NCBI GenBank assembly: GCA_020446505.1
Contig: JAGREN010000008.1
Coordinates: forward strand, 1 to 37,657
DNA: 37,657 nt
From: Novosphingobium sp.
GTDB taxonomy: Bacteria > Pseudomonadota > Alphaproteobacteria > Sphingomonadales > Sphingomonadaceae
Direction of reading: 5' to 3'
This document shows positions 1-7,529 of this stretch, one piece after another (the first letter of the stretch is position 1; the number at the start of each line of letters is the position of its first letter). Both the position numbers and the translations under genes were made by a program. The notes beneath the pieces were generated by a model. It ran no database searches. It was not told the DNA's origin and saw only the letters and a list, made by a program, of their open reading frames with translations.

Positions 1-917
1 ATGCGCCCGACGAGGGCAACATGTACCTCATGGGGCATGTGGCATCGCCCGAGCAGCAGAAGCGGTTCCTCGATCCGCTGGTCGCCGGACAGGGCCGCTC
101 TGCCTTCCTGATGACCGAACCGGCCGGATGGCAGGGTGCAGGCTCCGATCCCTCGATGATGAAGACGACTTGCGAGCCTGACGGCAACCACTGGGTCGTC
201 AACGGGCGCAAGACCTTCATCACCGGCTATGAGGGCGCACGCGTCGGCATCGTTATGGCCAGGGCCGAACAGGGGGCCTGCATGTTCCTCGTCGACCTGC
301 CCGATCCGGCGATCCGTATCGAGGAAATCCCCAATACCATCGACAACTCGATGCCCGGCAGTCACGCGACGCTAACGATCGAGAACCTGCGCATCCCTGC
401 CGACCAGATGCTCGGCGAGGCTGGCGAAGGCTTCAAATATGCGCAGGTGCGCCTGTCCCCCGCCCGCCTGTCGCACTGCATGCGCTGGCTCGGCGCCTGC
501 ATCCGAGCGCACGAGATCGCGACCGACTATGCCTGCCGCCGCGAGGCTTTCGGCAAGGTGCTGATCGAACACGAAGGCGTCGGCTTCATGCTCGCCGACA
601 ACCGTATTCTCATCAAGCAGTGCGAACTGATGATCGACTGGTGCGCCTCGGTGCTGGACACCGGCTCGCTCGGCACGGTCGAAAGCTCGATGGCCAAGGT
701 CAACGTGTCCGAGGCGCTGATGAAGATCGCCGACAACTGCGTTCAGGTGATGGGCGGTCTGGGCGTCACCGACAAGACCGTGGTAGAGCAGGTGTTCCGC
801 GAGATCCGGGCCTTCCGCATCTATGACGGGCCGACCGAAGTGCACAAATGGTCGCTTGCCAAGAAGATCAAGCGCGAGTGGAAAGAGGCCGGACAAACAG
901 CAAAGGGGCCGTGGTAG
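1..917 (+). CDS. Acyl-CoA dehydrogenase, ACAD10/11-like (5' end cut by window)
   Basis: Flavoprotein expected to oxidise an acyl-CoA to the enoyl-CoA. The frame is open from base 3 (APDEGNMYLMGH), so the ATG at 21 is internal and the N-terminal part lies outside. Visible: the FAD/substrate segment around FLMTEPAGWQGAGSDPS, the middle beta-domain, and the C-terminal helical domain ending with MGGLGVTDKTVVEQVFREI and YDGPTEVHKWSLAKKI. The family's catalytic-loop neighbourhood (R-x-x-DGP-x-EVH) resembles that of human ACAD10/ACAD11 more than the usual GT-x-E-I-x-R form. It ends one base into the start of the hydratase gene, and an ACAD11-type kinase follows two genes on, so it probably supplies the dehydrogenase half of an ACAD11-like pair. 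Family call is firm; substrate unknown. Confidence 0.93.
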   Translation, partial: APDEGNMYLMGHVASPEQQKRFLDPLVAGQGRSAFLMTEPAGWQGAGSDPSMMKTTCEPDGNHWVVNGRKTFITGYEGARVGIVMARAEQGACMFLVDLPDPAIRIEEIPNTIDNSMPGSHATLTIENLRIPADQMLGEAGEGFKYAQVRLSPARLSHCMRWLGACIRAHEIATDYACRREAFGKVLIEHEGVGFMLADNRILIKQCELMIDWCASVLDTGSLGTVESSMAKVNVSEALMKIADNCVQVMGGLGVTDKTVVEQVFREIRAFRIYDGPTEVHKWSLAKKIKREWKEAGQTAKGPW

Positions 918-1798
918 TGAGCGAATATTCGACGATACGTTACGAGGTTGACGATGGACTGCTGCGGCTGACCCTCAACCGACCCGACGCGATGAACGCA
1001 TTCACCGTCGAGATGGCGAACGAACTTGAAGACGCCTACAAGCGCGCCAGCGGCGACGATGCCGTGCGCGCCATCGTCGTAACCGGTGAAGGCAAGGCAT
1101 TCTGCGCAGGCATGGACCTTTCGGTCGGCGGCAACGTGTTCGGCCTCGACGAGAGCCTGACCCCGACGCTCGAGGACATGTCCAGTTGGCCGCTTCGGCC
1201 CGAGATCGAGAGCGGCGTACGCGATACAGGTGGGCAGGTGACGCTCGCGATGTACGATTGCCTCAAGCCGATCATCGGCGCGATCAACGGCGCGGCGGTC
1301 GGGATTGGCGCGACGATGCAGCTGGCGATGGACATGCGGCTGGCCTCGACCAAGGCGCGCTTCGGTTTCGTGTTCGGGCGCATCGGCATTACGCCGGAGG
1401 CTTGTTCAACGTGGTTCCTGCCGCGGATCGTCGGCCTTGAGAAGGCACTGGAGCTGTTCTACCGTTCGGACATCCTCTCAGCCGAGGAGGCTCTGGAAGT
1501 CGGCCTTGTCCGCTCGATCCACGAACCGGAAACGCTGGTGGAAGATGCCTGCGACCTTGCCCGCTCGTTGGTGAAGGATCGCTCGCCGGTTGGCATCGCA
1601 CTCATGCGCCAGATGACGCTGCGCAATGCGGGCCTCCCGCATCCGCGCGACGCGCACGAGATCGAATCGCTTGGGGTGTTCTACACGTCACAGGTCGATG
1701 GCAAGGAAGGCGTCGCCGCTTTCCTCGAAAAGCGCCCTGCAGAGTTCCCCGGCAAGGCGAGCGAAATGCCTCCGTTCTATCCTTGGCAGAAAGGCTGA
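917..1798 (+). CDS. Enoyl-CoA hydratase/isomerase (crotonase fold)
   Basis: Crotonase-family enzyme of 293 aa, expected to hydrate or isomerise an enoyl-CoA. Start taken as GTG 917, which overlaps the previous stop and has AAAGGGG eight bases upstream; GTG 911 lies too close to that site. Oxyanion-hole segments are KAFCAGMDLS (about residues 60-69) and GAINGAAVGIGATMQ (about 121-135). The position of the first catalytic Glu of rat hydratase reads Gln (TMQLAMDMR), as in PaaG/ECI-type isomerases, while an acidic residue is kept at E161 in GITPEACSTW. That pattern favours an isomerase or a specialised hydratase. It lies between the dehydrogenase and the kinase in one operon. Confidence 0.93.
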   Translation: MSEYSTIRYEVDDGLLRLTLNRPDAMNAFTVEMANELEDAYKRASGDDAVRAIVVTGEGKAFCAGMDLSVGGNVFGLDESLTPTLEDMSSWPLRPEIESGVRDTGGQVTLAMYDCLKPIIGAINGAAVGIGATMQLAMDMRLASTKARFGFVFGRIGITPEACSTWFLPRIVGLEKALELFYRSDILSAEEALEVGLVRSIHEPETLVEDACDLARSLVKDRSPVGIALMRQMTLRNAGLPHPRDAHEIESLGVFYTSQVDGKEGVAAFLEKRPAEFPGKASEMPPFYPWQKG

Positions 1799-1805
1799 TC
1801 GCACC

Positions 1806-2873
1806 TTGAGCGGCGCCCTGACCGAGGCCAACACGGGCACAACCGGGGTGCGCGAGGGCTATGGCTTCGACCAGTCGGCGCTCAATGCCTGGATGAAGTC
1901 CGAGGTCGAAGGCTATGCCGGGCCGCTCACGGTCGAGCAGTTCAAGGGCGGTCAGTCCAACCCGACCTACAAGCTGGTCACGCCGGGCCGGTCCTATGTC
2001 CTGCGCCGCAAGCCGCCGGGCGAATTGCTGCCCGGCGCGCATGCCGTGGACCGCGAGGCGCGGGTGCAGAGTGCGCTCGGCAAGGCGGGCTTTCCGGTCG
2101 CGACCATCCACGGCCTGTGCAGCGACGACAGCGTGATCGGCACCATGTTCTATGTGATGGACATGGTCGAAGGCCGCATCTTCTGGGACAACACCTTCCC
2201 CGAAGTCAGCCGCGATGAGCGGCCTGCCTATTTCGACGCCATGAATGCAGCGATGGCGCAGCTCCACTCGTTCGATCCCGAGGCGATTGGCCTTGGCGAC
2301 TATGGCAAGCCGGGCAACTATTTCGCGCGCCAGATCGGCCGTTGGACCAGACAGTATCTCGCCGACGACCTCGCAGGGCGAAACGCCGACATGGATGCGC
2401 TGGTGGCGTGGCTGCCCGACAACATTCCGCCGGGCGACGAGACCAGCGTCGTCCATGGCGACATGCGCTGCGACAACATGATCTTCCACCCTGCCGAGCC
2501 GCGCATTCTCGCCGTGCTCGACTGGGAACTGTCGACGCTCGGACATCCGCTCGCTGACTTCGCCTACCACACCATGATGTACCGCATGCCGCCCAGCATC
2601 GTGCCGGGGCTGGCAGGGGCAGACCTTGCGGCCCTCAACGTGCCTTCCGAGGCCGACTACGTCGCAGCCTACTGCGCACGGACCGGGCGGGAGAGCATCC
2701 CCGACTACGAATTCTACATCGCCTTCAACCTGTTCCGGCTGGCGGCGATCTTTCACGGCATCAAGGGACGGGTCCTGCGCGGAACCGCCGCCAATGCACA
2801 GGCAGCGGAACGCGCCGAAGCCTTCCCGCTGCTCGCCCGCATGGCGCGCGAAAGCATGGAAACCTGCGCCTGA
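1806..2873 (+). CDS. APH-family kinase, ACAD10/11 N-domain type
   Basis: Aminoglycoside-phosphotransferase-fold kinase of 355 aa. The sequence runs closely parallel to the kinase domain of human ACAD11 as I recall it: GGQSNPT (about 48-54), YVLRRKPPGELLPGAHAVDR, SVIGTMFYVMDMVEGRIF, and the catalytic HGDMRCDN (217-224) followed by LDWELSTLGHPLADFA (metal-binding D239). Family knowledge: ACAD10/11 and bacterial LvaA-type kinases phosphorylate the hydroxyl of 4-hydroxyacyl-CoAs so that a partner acyl-CoA dehydrogenase can eliminate phosphate. The start is uncertain: TTG 1806 has AGAAAGG about 11 bases upstream; GTG 1848 is the alternative. The partner dehydrogenase gene is two genes upstream in the same operon. 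Confidence 0.9.
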   Translation: MSGALTEANTGTTGVREGYGFDQSALNAWMKSEVEGYAGPLTVEQFKGGQSNPTYKLVTPGRSYVLRRKPPGELLPGAHAVDREARVQSALGKAGFPVATIHGLCSDDSVIGTMFYVMDMVEGRIFWDNTFPEVSRDERPAYFDAMNAAMAQLHSFDPEAIGLGDYGKPGNYFARQIGRWTRQYLADDLAGRNADMDALVAWLPDNIPPGDETSVVHGDMRCDNMIFHPAEPRILAVLDWELSTLGHPLADFAYHTMMYRMPPSIVPGLAGADLAALNVPSEADYVAAYCARTGRESIPDYEFYIAFNLFRLAAIFHGIKGRVLRGTAANAQAAERAEAFPLLARMARESMETCA

Positions 2874-2895
2874 CGCACGACATGGGAGAAGGACA

Positions 2896-3288
2896 ATGAC
2901 GGCATATACGGCAGATCAGCTTGCCGACATCGAAGGCATCCGTGCGATCCTCGACGAATATTGCCTGCGGCTGGAGGTCAACACCTTCGAAGAATGGCTC
3001 GACGTGTTCACGCCCGACGCTGTCTACACCGTCTATGGCAAGGATCTGGAAGGTCGGCAGGCGATCAGCGACATGCTCAGCCAGGCCCCTGACGGGCTGC
3101 ACATGCCCGGCGCGACGCGCATCGAGTTGAACGGCGACAGTGCCGAGACGATCCAGTCCTACTCGTTTACCGGCGACGATCCGAAGTTCTCGAACACCGG
3201 CTGGTACTACCGCACCGTCGTGCGCACGCCGGACGGCTGGCGGATTTCCCGCTGCAAGGTCAAGTTCAACAGGCCCGACAAGAAGTAA
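2896..3288 (+). CDS. SnoaL-like / NTF2-fold protein
   Basis: Small 130-aa protein of the SnoaL-like (NTF2 cone-fold) superfamily, whose members act as hydratases, isomerases, cyclases or non-catalytic binders of hydrophobic ligands. Typical features: N-terminal helix with IRAILDEYCLRLE, then FEEWLDVFTPDAVYTVYG, and a C-terminal strand set ending GWYYRTVVRTPDGWRISRCKV. ATG 2896 follows GAGAAGGA with ideal spacing, 22 bases after the kinase stop, so it is the last gene of this operon. Its stop lies 5 bases from the convergent gene on the other strand. Function in the pathway unknown. Confidence 0.82.
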   Translation: MTAYTADQLADIEGIRAILDEYCLRLEVNTFEEWLDVFTPDAVYTVYGKDLEGRQAISDMLSQAPDGLHMPGATRIELNGDSAETIQSYSFTGDDPKFSNTGWYYRTVVRTPDGWRISRCKVKFNRPDKK

Positions 3289-3293
3289 CTGCC

Positions 3294-4262
3294 TTAGACG
3301 GCCCGATAGAATCGCCGCCTGCCGCCCTTCACTAGCGTGGCGGCTTCGAGCGCGTAACGGTTCCAGTTCGCGTCGCCGCCTGATGCGAAGCGCATCGGGT
3401 TATAATGCGCAACCGAGGGCAGTTCCCAGATCGACTGCACTTCGGCCTCCAGATAGCCCTCGTCGACCGTCCGCAGCCGCTGCACCAGCTTGCAGCCCTG
3501 ATCCGTCATGTGCGGATCATACGTCCGCTTGAGCAGATCGAGATAAGCGTCGACGTCGTCCGGATTCAGCTGGGCGGTGATCGCATAGTAAGCTGGCACA
3601 TCGTCGGCGGGCAGAGGTGCTGGAACTGGATTCGATTTAAGCTCAAATGGATAGGTGAATATCTTGAGATCATCTATATCGATGCCCGCGCGCCTGAATC
3701 CGTCCTTGCTCGACGTAGCGATGCCGTGCGGACTTGCCAGATAGGCATCCAGATCGTCTTCATCGACGAACCCCTGCTCGAGGATATGCGTCCATGCCTT
3801 GCCCTTGGGAGATACCCATTTGACGTTGTCCGGGCTGAACACCGACGTGGCAACGTGATCGCTATCGGCGGAAAGGTATTTTTCTGCTGCTGTTTCAGCA
3901 TCTTCCGGAAGCTTCATCAGGACCAGCCTGCGGATGCCTCGTTCGAGCCGCGGGATGTCGCCATCAAGTTCGTACCGCACCGTAAAGGTGTCCTGCGTAA
4001 GCAGTTCGGGACTGTCCGCCATCAGGTAGCTGTCGAGCGTGCAGGCATGATAGGGATGGACCATGTACATGCCCAAGTAGGTTTCCTCGGTATCGAACAC
4101 GTTCTCCCAGACGACCGTGCTGCCGCCGAAATCGAGGCCCGCCGCCGAGGCCGTAAGACCGGGAATGAACTGGTCGCAGGCATCGTAATCGGCGATGAAT
4201 TGGGCAACGCTGTCCTCGGTCGCGCGATGGTTGAGCGGCATGATGTAAAAGCGGCGGATCAT
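3294..4262 (-). CDS. Uncharacterised protein with duplicated Dabb-like alpha/beta-barrel domains
   Basis: 322 aa, no confident named function. Two ferredoxin-like (Dabb/EthD-type) halves are visible: residues roughly 1-105 with MYMVHPYHACTLDSYL and a second around 110-210 with YLASPHGIATSSKD, each carrying the typical pattern of a strand, a helix and an 'HP/SPH' turn before the last strand. A further C-terminal stretch (EVQSIWELPSVAHYNP) repeats a similar strand-turn motif, so there may be three units. ATG 4262 is preceded by GAAGAGAGG. The upstream gene, an FAD oxidase, ends 22 bases away, suggesting one transcript. Dabb-like proteins often bind or transform small hydrophobic molecules; nothing here fixes the reaction. 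Confidence 0.72.
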   Translation of the reverse strand: MIRRFYIMPLNHRATEDSVAQFIADYDACDQFIPGLTASAAGLDFGGSTVVWENVFDTEETYLGMYMVHPYHACTLDSYLMADSPELLTQDTFTVRYELDGDIPRLERGIRRLVLMKLPEDAETAAEKYLSADSDHVATSVFSPDNVKWVSPKGKAWTHILEQGFVDEDDLDAYLASPHGIATSSKDGFRRAGIDIDDLKIFTYPFELKSNPVPAPLPADDVPAYYAITAQLNPDDVDAYLDLLKRTYDPHMTDQGCKLVQRLRTVDEGYLEAEVQSIWELPSVAHYNPMRFASGGDANWNRYALEAATLVKGGRRRFYRAV

Positions 4263-4284
4263 CCTCGTTTCCTCTCTTCCGGAA

Positions 4285-5688
4285 TTATTCAGCTTCCATC
4301 GCGAAGACCTTGCCCGGATTGAGAATTCCGGCAGGATCGATGGCGCGTTTGATTGTGCGCATGAGCGCGAGTTCCTCGGGTTTGCGGGTCATCCCGATAT
4401 AGGGCAGGCGGTCCATGCCGATGCCGTGTTCGGCCGATATGGAGCCGCCAAGGTCGCTTACCGCGCGATAGATGGCCGTGTCGAAATCGCGTTTGATGCC
4501 CGCATCCATTTTGCCGTTACTGACATTGGCGTGAAGGTTGCCGTCGCCCGCATGGCCATAGAACAGCGCCGTCGCGTCAGGCGCGGCTTCCTTCAGGTTG
4601 GCCAGAGCGGCGTCCACGAAGGCGGGCATGTCGGCAATCGCCATGGACACGTCGTAGGCCGTGAACGGGCGGCGCGGCGTGAAGCCGGGCGACAGGTCTT
4701 CGCGCACAGCCCAAAGCGCCTCGCGCTGCTGATCGCTCTGGGCAATCACCGCGTCGGACAGCAGCCCCTCTTCCAGCAGAGTGGCTAGCGCGCCTTCGAA
4801 CATCTGAGAATCGAGATCTGCATTGCCGCCCATCGCTTCGACCAGCGCGTAGATGCCGTAGCCGGTCGGCATTGGCCTGGGGCGCTGCGGCAATTGCGCC
4901 TCGGTCAGCGTCTCGTAGAAATCGGCCCACATTAGCTCGAACGAAGATAGCTGGCCGGAGAGCGAGACCTCCAGCCGCCGCATCACCCGGATCATGTCCT
5001 CGAAGCGCGGCGCGGCTATCAGCGCCGTCTGCCGCGTCGTTGGCAGCGGACGGAGGCGAAGCACGGCGCGTGTCACGATACCCAGCGTGCCTTCCGACCC
5101 GATCAGCAGGTGCTTCCAGTGGTAGCCGGCATTGTCCTTGAGCATCTTCGTCAGCGAAGTGACCACGGTTCCGTCCGCCAGCACGGCTTCGAGCCCGATC
5201 ACCATGTCGCGCATCATGCCCCAGCGCACGACACGGTTGCCGCCCGCGTTGGTACCGATGACACCGCCGATCATCGCCGAACCGCGCGCACCGAGGTCGA
5301 GCGGCAGGAAAGCCCCCTCCTCTTCCGCCGCTTCCTGAGCGATCTGGAGGATGCAGCCAGCTTCCACATCCATGGTCATGGAAAGCGTATCGATGTCGCG
5401 AATGCGGTTCATGCGTTCGAGCGACAAGGACAACCCACCATCGACTGGCACGGCAGCCCCGCTCGTACCGCTTTGGCCGCCGATCACGGTAACGGGCACA
5501 CCCGCTTCGCTGGCCGCGCGCATGATCGATGATACTTCGGCGGTCGAGGCGGGCCGAACCGCCCAGCCCGGCGACGCCGAATACTTGCCGGTCAGGTCAA
5601 CGCGATACCGCTCGTCGACTGCCGCGCCGCGCTGGACATGCTTTTCGCCGACGATGGCAGCAAGGGTATCTCCGAAATCGCCAGCCAT
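4285..5688 (-). CDS. FAD-linked oxidase (GlcD / D-2-hydroxyacid dehydrogenase family)
   Basis: 467-aa flavoprotein of the vanillyl-alcohol-oxidase fold. The FAD domain shows VRPASTAEVSSIM, VIGGQSGTSGA, IGGVIGTNAGGNRVVRWGMM and LLIGSEGTLGIVT. The C-terminal FAD-oxidase domain carries HAGDGNLHANV (metal/substrate site), AEHGIG and DPAGILNPGK. This pattern is that of D-lactate, glycolate and D-2-hydroxyglutarate dehydrogenases, so oxidation of a 2-hydroxy acid or an alcohol is the best guess. The frame stays open upstream to 6117 but that part lies over the aldolase gene; ATG 5688 is chosen because GGAGAG precedes it by six bases. It is divergent from the aldolase gene across 57 bp. Confidence 0.9.
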   Translation of the reverse strand: MAGDFGDTLAAIVGEKHVQRGAAVDERYRVDLTGKYSASPGWAVRPASTAEVSSIMRAASEAGVPVTVIGGQSGTSGAAVPVDGGLSLSLERMNRIRDIDTLSMTMDVEAGCILQIAQEAAEEEGAFLPLDLGARGSAMIGGVIGTNAGGNRVVRWGMMRDMVIGLEAVLADGTVVTSLTKMLKDNAGYHWKHLLIGSEGTLGIVTRAVLRLRPLPTTRQTALIAAPRFEDMIRVMRRLEVSLSGQLSSFELMWADFYETLTEAQLPQRPRPMPTGYGIYALVEAMGGNADLDSQMFEGALATLLEEGLLSDAVIAQSDQQREALWAVREDLSPGFTPRRPFTAYDVSMAIADMPAFVDAALANLKEAAPDATALFYGHAGDGNLHANVSNGKMDAGIKRDFDTAIYRAVSDLGGSISAEHGIGMDRLPYIGMTRKPEELALMRTIKRAIDPAGILNPGKVFAMEAE

Positions 5689-5745
5689 CGCACTCTCCGC
5701 CTCGTCCTTTTGTATGGCACTAACCTTTGACTCAGACAGCCTCAA

Positions 5746-6531
5746 ATGCAAACTCGCGGACAAGTGAGGGAGCGTCTGAATTTGGACAAGGTGAGAGCAG
5801 CGCACGCAGCGGGCCAACCCGCAGTCGGCAGCTGGGTGACAATCGGCAATGGCGTGTCTGCGGAACTGATGGGCCGCGCCGGCCTCGATTTCGTGGCGCT
5901 CGACGGCCAGCACGGCGGGATCGACTGGCACAACATGATCGACACGCTGCGCGCTGTCGAACTCGGCGGGACACAGACGCTGGTACGAGTGCGCTGGTGC
6001 ACGGCGGACTACATCATGCGCACGCTCGATCTGGGCGCAGGAGGGGTCATCGTGCCGATGGTGTCCAACGCCGAACAGGCCGGCATCGCCGCGCAAGCCT
6101 GCCGCTATCCGCCGCATGGCAATCGCTCGTTCGGCAAGGTCCGCAGCTACTATTCACCCGATGGCGATACGATCGACCCGATTTGCATGGTCATGATCGA
6201 AACGGCCGAAGCAATGGACAATCTCGACGCCATCGCGGCAACTCCCGGCGTTGACGGGCTATTTGTCGGCCCGGTCGATCTGGCGCTGTCGCTTGGCAGA
6301 GGCGTCGAACTGCAAATGACCGGAGAGATACTCGACGCCTGCCGCAAGGTAGTCGAAGCGGCCGGACGCCACGGCAAGATTCCCGGCTGCGCTGCGCTCG
6401 GCAACGACAACGCGCGAGCATTAGCAGGGATAGGCATGACCTTCCTCGCGCTGGGCGCGGACTCCGGCTACATCCGCGCCGGTGCCGCCGCAACGGTCGC
6501 CTTTGCCAGGGAGCTTCGCGGCGATGTCTGA
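5746..6531 (+). CDS. HpcH/HpaI-family aldolase
   Basis: Class II metal-dependent retro-aldolase of the HpcH/HpaI family, which splits 2-keto-4-hydroxy acids into pyruvate (or a 2-oxoacid) and an aldehyde. Visible: FVALDGQHGGIDW with the catalytic His (H56), substrate-binding RVRW (R83), metal ligands E152 in MIETAEAM and D178 in FVGPVDLALSLG. The usual Glu before the His is Gln. ATG 5746 gives 261 aa but has no clear ribosome site; TTG 5782 has GAGGGAG nine bases upstream and would shorten it by 12 residues, so the start is open. Its last bases overlap the next gene's ATG, placing it first in a long operon. Confidence 0.9.
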   Translation: MQTRGQVRERLNLDKVRAAHAAGQPAVGSWVTIGNGVSAELMGRAGLDFVALDGQHGGIDWHNMIDTLRAVELGGTQTLVRVRWCTADYIMRTLDLGAGGVIVPMVSNAEQAGIAAQACRYPPHGNRSFGKVRSYYSPDGDTIDPICMVMIETAEAMDNLDAIAATPGVDGLFVGPVDLALSLGRGVELQMTGEILDACRKVVEAAGRHGKIPGCAALGNDNARALAGIGMTFLALGADSGYIRAGAAATVAFARELRGDV

Positions 6532-6877
6532 ACCCCTACGCGTCCTCATTCTCGACGAGATCGAGGTCCTCCCCGGAATGGCAAACGCGGTGCGCGAAGC
6601 CTATCGTCAAGAATACGCTCCGGCGGCCACGGCTCGGGGCATGAAGCTCGAGGCCGCCTGGCAGAATCCCCCAGCCATCGACATCGTCGAACTGCCCGCC
6701 ACCCTGTTCTGGCTGTGGTCGGTCGAGGGCGAAGCAGGCTGGTGGAAACAGCGCCTCAGCCGCAAGGCCGACGGGACCGATGAGCGTGAGGACAAGCTGG
6801 CCTTCTGGCAGGGCATCGCCCCGCTCATATCAGGTCGCAGGCGGCGGATGCTCACTGACCAGCAGGGAGACGCCTGA
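6524..6877 (+). CDS. Hypothetical small protein, probably ferredoxin-like fold
   Basis: 117 aa, not recognised as a named family. It starts LRVLILDEIEVLPGMANAVREAY, which looks like a first strand and helix of an EthD/NIPSNAP-type ferredoxin-like barrel, then ATLFWLWSVEGEAGWWKQRL with a tryptophan-rich strand. ATG 6524 lies inside the end of the aldolase gene (8-bp overlap), so it is translated with it, and the next gene follows one base after its stop. Position between an aldolase and a duplicated Dabb protein suggests a shared substrate or a hetero-oligomer; that is inference from context only. Confidence 0.65.
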   Translation: MSEPLRVLILDEIEVLPGMANAVREAYRQEYAPAATARGMKLEAAWQNPPAIDIVELPATLFWLWSVEGEAGWWKQRLSRKADGTDEREDKLAFWQGIAPLISGRRRRMLTDQQGDA

Positions 6878-6878
6878 G

Positions 6879-7529
6879 ATGTTCGTTTCCCTCAGAATGC
6901 TCACCCTGCCCGCCGACCGCGTCGACCAGATCCATACGATCATGGTCAGCCTGAGAGCGGCTGTGAACCGCCTTCCCGGCGTGGTGGAGAACCTCGTCAC
7001 GCCGGTACATGCGCAGGCCACGATCAATGCAGGCCACATCGTCTGGCGCATGGTGCACGAGAGCGAGGCTGCGGCCAATGCGGCCATGCTGGCACCGGCA
7101 TGGCGTAGCGCGATAGTTCCGCAGATCGTGGACGCGGAAGTGACTGGGGTCGGCTACCGCCTGACCCGCAAGTCTCCCGGCGATGGCAAGGCGCGCATCT
7201 GGCGTGCCCTGCTGTTCTCCTGCCTGCCCCATGCCGACACCGCGCTGGTGCGCGAACTGGAAGAGCGCACTCTGCTATTGCCGAAATATGTGCCTGAGAT
7301 CCGCGCATGGGGCCTCAACCGCACGGCATGGAGCGAAGGGCGCAAGCCCATAGAATTCGTCTGGGAGCAGGAATACGACGACATTTCCGGCCTGACCGGC
7401 CCCTACATGGATACGCCGGTCCACTGGGGACTGGTTGATGCCTATTTCGACGCCGACTGCCCGGAATTCATCGTCGATCCGCACCTGGTGCAGGTCGTGA
7501 CAGCGATCAGCGAGCCCGTGATCCGGTGA
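6879..7529 (+). CDS. Uncharacterised protein with two Dabb-like domains
   Basis: 216 aa. Two consecutive alpha/beta-barrel-like halves: MFVSLRMLTLPADRVDQIHT to about residue 90, and a second from IWRALLFSCLPHADTALVRE to the end with the conserved PYMDTPVHWGLVDAYFD turn. The domain pattern matches stress-responsive Dabb proteins and is shared with the 322-aa protein on the other strand at 3294-4262, though the two do not look like close copies. ATG 6879 follows CAGGGAGA with normal spacing. The last four bases overlap the P450 start (GTGA), so it is translationally linked to the P450. Role unknown; binding or isomerising an oxidised intermediate is possible. Confidence 0.7.
   Translation: MFVSLRMLTLPADRVDQIHTIMVSLRAAVNRLPGVVENLVTPVHAQATINAGHIVWRMVHESEAAANAAMLAPAWRSAIVPQIVDAEVTGVGYRLTRKSPGDGKARIWRALLFSCLPHADTALVRELEERTLLLPKYVPEIRAWGLNRTAWSEGRKPIEFVWEQEYDDISGLTGPYMDTPVHWGLVDAYFDADCPEFIVDPHLVQVVTAISEPVIR

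Noticed and set aside
1602..2756. Minus-strand open frame of 384 codons opposite the ACAD11-like kinase gene
   Set aside because: The plus-strand frame encodes a kinase with complete HGD and DWE motifs; this one has none.
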